Shown here: positions 6,141 to 7,414 of the stretch, piece after piece | How the letters are laid out: every line of letters starts with the position of its first letter | Position numbering within the stretch: the first letter of the stretch is position 1 | Assembly (NCBI GenBank): GCA_014380505.1 | Contig: JACMJT010000544.1 | Span: forward strand, 1-7,414 | Direction: 5' to 3' | Origin: Hyphomicrobiales bacterium | GTDB lineage: Bacteria > Pseudomonadota > Alphaproteobacteria > Rhizobiales > Aestuariivirgaceae | DNA length: 7,414 nt | Program-made: the position numbers and the translations under genes | The notes under the pieces: model-generated | Database searches by the model: none | What the model was told of the DNA's origin: nothing | What the model saw: only the letters and a program-made list of their open reading frames with translations

Positions 6141-6443
6141 CGATGCCGAATCGCGCCTCCATCGTGCCCGGCTCCAGTCATCGGAGGCGGGCGGTCCGTT
6201 TCTTGTTGCCATAGGCGGAACACCTCGTCCAGCACGCCAGGCATTCTCCCGGAGGCCGGGTCTTTCGCCTGTGTTCTGGGCATAGTTATCCATGAGCCTT
6301 TTACCCGCGAGGCGGGACGTTGGATGCGCCGTGGAAAAATCTCTTGAAAAAATCATGGCGCTGCGTCTGGGCACCTTCGCGGCGTGTTGAATAATCACAA
6401 GGCCGTAGAGCCTTGCCCAAGAGTTCAGGAAAAGGAGACCACG
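6141..6443. other. Divergent intergenic region between the ECF sigma and DUF4394 genes
   Basis: This 303-bp stretch should hold both promoters. Bases 6141-6398 could be read as an N-terminal extension of the sigma gene but have weak coding character. Small hairpins are visible: CCCGG/CCGGG (6248-6252/6256-6260), CCCGC/GCGGG (6304-6308/6312-6316) and CAAGGC/GCCTTG (6398-6403/6410-6415). The segment 6333-6356 is A-rich on the plus strand. I could not identify a convincing pair of -35/-10 boxes shared by both directions, nor an EcfG-type GGAAC...CGTT promoter, so the ECF target site remains undefined. Confidence 0.5.
6431..6438 (+). promoter_or_regulatory. Strong Shine-Dalgarno of the DUF4394 gene
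   Basis: AAAGGAGA ends five bases before the ATG at 6444. It settles that start over the in-frame upstream ATG at 6384, and the start at 6444 also puts the signal peptide at the very N-terminus. Confidence 0.8.
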
Positions 6444-7232
6444 ATGAATATCGTCAAGACTGTATTGGTCGCTTCAACAGCGCTGATGGCCGCCGCCTCG
6501 ACCGGGTTTGCCGCATCCGTGCTTGGCCTCGCGGGCGACAAGACGCTCGTCATGTTCGACACGGAGACCGGGACCGTCAGCAGCACCATGGAGGTGACGG
6601 GGGTGAACCGGCTGGCCGGCATCGACTTTAGGCCCGCCAACAACACGGTGATCGGAGTAACGCCGGAGAGTGTGATCGTGACCATCGACCTGAAAACCGG
6701 CGCCGCGACCGAGCTTTCCAGAATGAATACGCCGCTGGCGATCGGCGAAGCGCCGGTGATCGTGGACTTCAATCCGATGGCCGACCGTCTGCGCTATATG
6801 ACGGCAACCACCAACCATCGGGTCAACGCCGATACCGGTGAAGTCACAGTCGATGGCAGCCTAGCGTACAAGGAGGGCGATATGCACAAGGGCGAGACGC
6901 CCAACATCGTCGCGGCGGCCTACATCAATTCCTACGGCAAGCCCGAAGCCACCGCCATGTACAATATCGATGCAACGATTGGCGCGCTGATCAGCCAGAA
7001 GCCGCCCAATGAGGGAACGCTTTCGGCCATCGGCAAGCTCGGTATCGAAAACGCCGGACCGGACTATGCCTTCGATGTCCATGCCACCAAGGACGGCGTC
7101 AACACCGCCTGGCTGGTTAATGGCAACAAAATGTACGCCGTTGACCTGAAAACCGGCGCGGCCAGCGAAGCGGGCGCTATCACCGGCTTTGAAGGCGCGA
7201 TCCGTGACATCGCCATTCTGCCCGCAATGTGA
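6444..7232 (+). CDS. Secreted DUF4394 domain-containing protein
   Basis: The 262-residue product begins with a clear Sec signal peptide: MNIVKTVLVA, a hydrophobic core, and a probable cleavage after FAA near residue 24. The mature protein matches the DUF4394 family, with LAGIDFRPANN (58-67), VDFNPMADRLR (107-117), NHRVNADTGEVTVDGSLAY (about 124-142), VAAAYINS (156-163), QKPPNEGTL (185-193) and DYAFDV (207-212). It repeats short strand-turn units ending in D-x-x-TG (FDTETG, IDLKTG, NADTG, VDLKTG), suggesting a beta-propeller-like fold. It contains no cysteine and, apart from the signal peptide, no membrane helix, so it should reside in the periplasm or outside the cell. The molecular function of the family is not known to me. 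It is divergent from the ECF sigma gene, which makes it a likely member of that regulon, and lies upstream of the probable msrP gene with terminator-like hairpins between them. Confidence 0.88.
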   Translation: MNIVKTVLVASTALMAAASTGFAASVLGLAGDKTLVMFDTETGTVSSTMEVTGVNRLAGIDFRPANNTVIGVTPESVIVTIDLKTGAATELSRMNTPLAIGEAPVIVDFNPMADRLRYMTATTNHRVNADTGEVTVDGSLAYKEGDMHKGETPNIVAAAYINSYGKPEATAMYNIDATIGALISQKPPNEGTLSAIGKLGIENAGPDYAFDVHATKDGVNTAWLVNGNKMYAVDLKTGAASEAGAITGFEGAIRDIAILPAM

Positions 7233-7251
7233 CGCCTGACCGGTGTCAGTC

Positions 7252-7277
7252 TCGCCGGGGGCGCAAGCTCCCGGCGA
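7252..7277 (+). terminator. Strong hairpin with GCAA tetraloop after the DUF4394 gene
   Basis: An 11-bp stem (7252-7262 with 7267-7277, including one G-T pair) closes on GCAA, a GNRA-type loop, 20 bases after the stop codon. No T-run follows directly. It is likely to stabilise the 3' end or to act with the next hairpin in termination. Confidence 0.6.
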
Positions 7278-7278
7278 T

Positions 7279-7299
7279 TCACGCCTCGCGCGGGCGTGA
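7279..7299 (+). terminator. Second hairpin with T-rich tail after the DUF4394 gene
   Basis: TCACGCC (7279-7285) pairs with GGCGTGA (7293-7299) around a seven-base loop. The following bases up to 7312 are T-rich (TTTGG, TTGATTT). This looks more like an intrinsic terminator than the stronger hairpin just upstream, though the T-tract is broken. It would separate DUF4394 transcription from the downstream gene, at least in part. Confidence 0.5.
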
Positions 7300-7310
7300 T
7301 TTGGCTTGAT

Positions 7311-7339
7311 TTGCGCTGGCGCAGGGCCAGTTCTAGACT
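7311..7339 (+). promoter_or_regulatory. Weak candidate promoter for the downstream msrP-like gene
   Basis: TTGCGC (7311-7316) and TAGACT (7334-7339) are separated by 17 bp and lie just after the terminator-like hairpins and before the ribosome binding site. Both boxes match sigma-70 consensus only partly (3 of 6 and 4 of 6), so this is a suggestion based mainly on spacing and position. Confidence 0.2.
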
Positions 7340-7352
7340 CTGGCAAATTTGC

Positions 7353-7358
7353 AAGGAG
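7353..7358 (+). promoter_or_regulatory. Shine-Dalgarno of the msrP-like gene
   Basis: AAGGAG lies six bases before the ATG at 7365, an ideal arrangement that supports a real gene start here even though only 17 codons are inside the window. Confidence 0.75.
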
Positions 7359-7364
7359 CCGCCA

Positions 7365-7414
7365 ATGTTCATCAAGCGCCGCAAGGGCTGGGAAATTCCG
7401 GAGAGTAAAGTCAC
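7365..7414 (+). CDS. msrP: Probable MsrP (YedY) methionine sulfoxide reductase catalytic subunit, N-terminal fragment
   Basis: Only the first 16 codons and two bases of the next are present, reading MFIKRRKGWEIPES and then KV and probably T. From memory this resembles the N-terminus of alphaproteobacterial MsrP/YedY proteins, which commonly begin M-L-I-K-R-R and have an ES-x-VT motif before the twin-arginine signal; the signal itself would lie beyond the window. MsrP is a periplasmic molybdopterin enzyme that, with the haem membrane protein MsrQ, repairs oxidised methionines in envelope proteins. The call rests on a very short stretch, so it is tentative. If right, it fits an oxidative-damage role for the adjacent ECF sigma cluster. 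It is preceded by its own strong ribosome binding site and separated from the DUF4394 gene by 132 bp containing hairpins. Confidence 0.55.
   Translation, partial: MFIKRRKGWEIPESKV

Noticed and set aside
6344..6395. Sigma-70-like TTGAAA (6344-6349) and AATAAT-like boxes upstream of the DUF4394 gene
   Set aside because: The spacing is about 40 bp, far from the 16-18 bp needed, so they do not form one promoter.
6384..6443. Upstream in-frame ATG of the DUF4394 gene
   Set aside because: It would place 20 charged residues before an obvious signal peptide, and the Shine-Dalgarno at 6431-6438 clearly serves the ATG at 6444.

Overview
The window looks like a stretch of a high-GC alphaproteobacterial chromosome. 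The main clues are a divergent EF-G-like GTPase resembling proteins I associate with Hyphomicrobiales and relatives, a double-hairpin intergenic repeat of the kind common in alphaproteobacteria, an ECF sigma factor with an RskA-type anti-sigma factor, and the N-terminus of an MsrP-like protein. No database search was possible, so the taxonomic placement is an inference. I see no tRNA, rRNA, CRISPR array, transposase or phage gene.

Left part (1-3629). The window opens with the last codons of a metallo-beta-lactamase-fold hydrolase on the plus strand. Its conserved C-terminal tail is interrupted by an in-frame TGA. Convergent to it, on the minus strand, is a PaaK/CapK-type adenylate-forming CoA ligase. 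Divergent from that ligase is a full-length EF-G-like translational GTPase whose catalytic switch II histidine is a serine. The start region shared by the ligase and the GTPase holds overlapping inverted repeats.

Centre (3630-3782). A roughly 143-bp composite element separates two convergent transcription units. It consists of two copies of a two-hairpin module in inverted orientation, with conserved linkers and diverged but self-complementary stems. It probably also serves as a bidirectional terminator.

Right part (3783-7414). A minus-strand operon runs ECF sigma factor, then a membrane anti-sigma factor (ATGA overlap), then a flavodoxin-fold NAD(P)H-dependent FMN-reductase-like protein (10-bp gap, with the Shine-Dalgarno overlapping the previous stop codon). 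Divergent from the sigma gene is a secreted DUF4394 protein. After two terminator-like hairpins the window ends in the first 17 codons of what is probably msrP, the periplasmic methionine sulfoxide reductase catalytic subunit.

Taken together, the right half reads as a candidate envelope or oxidative stress module: a sigma/anti-sigma switch, a cytoplasmic flavoenzyme with a dense cysteine cluster, a secreted DUF4394 protein and a periplasmic repair enzyme. The gene arrangement is directly visible; the shared regulation is inferred.
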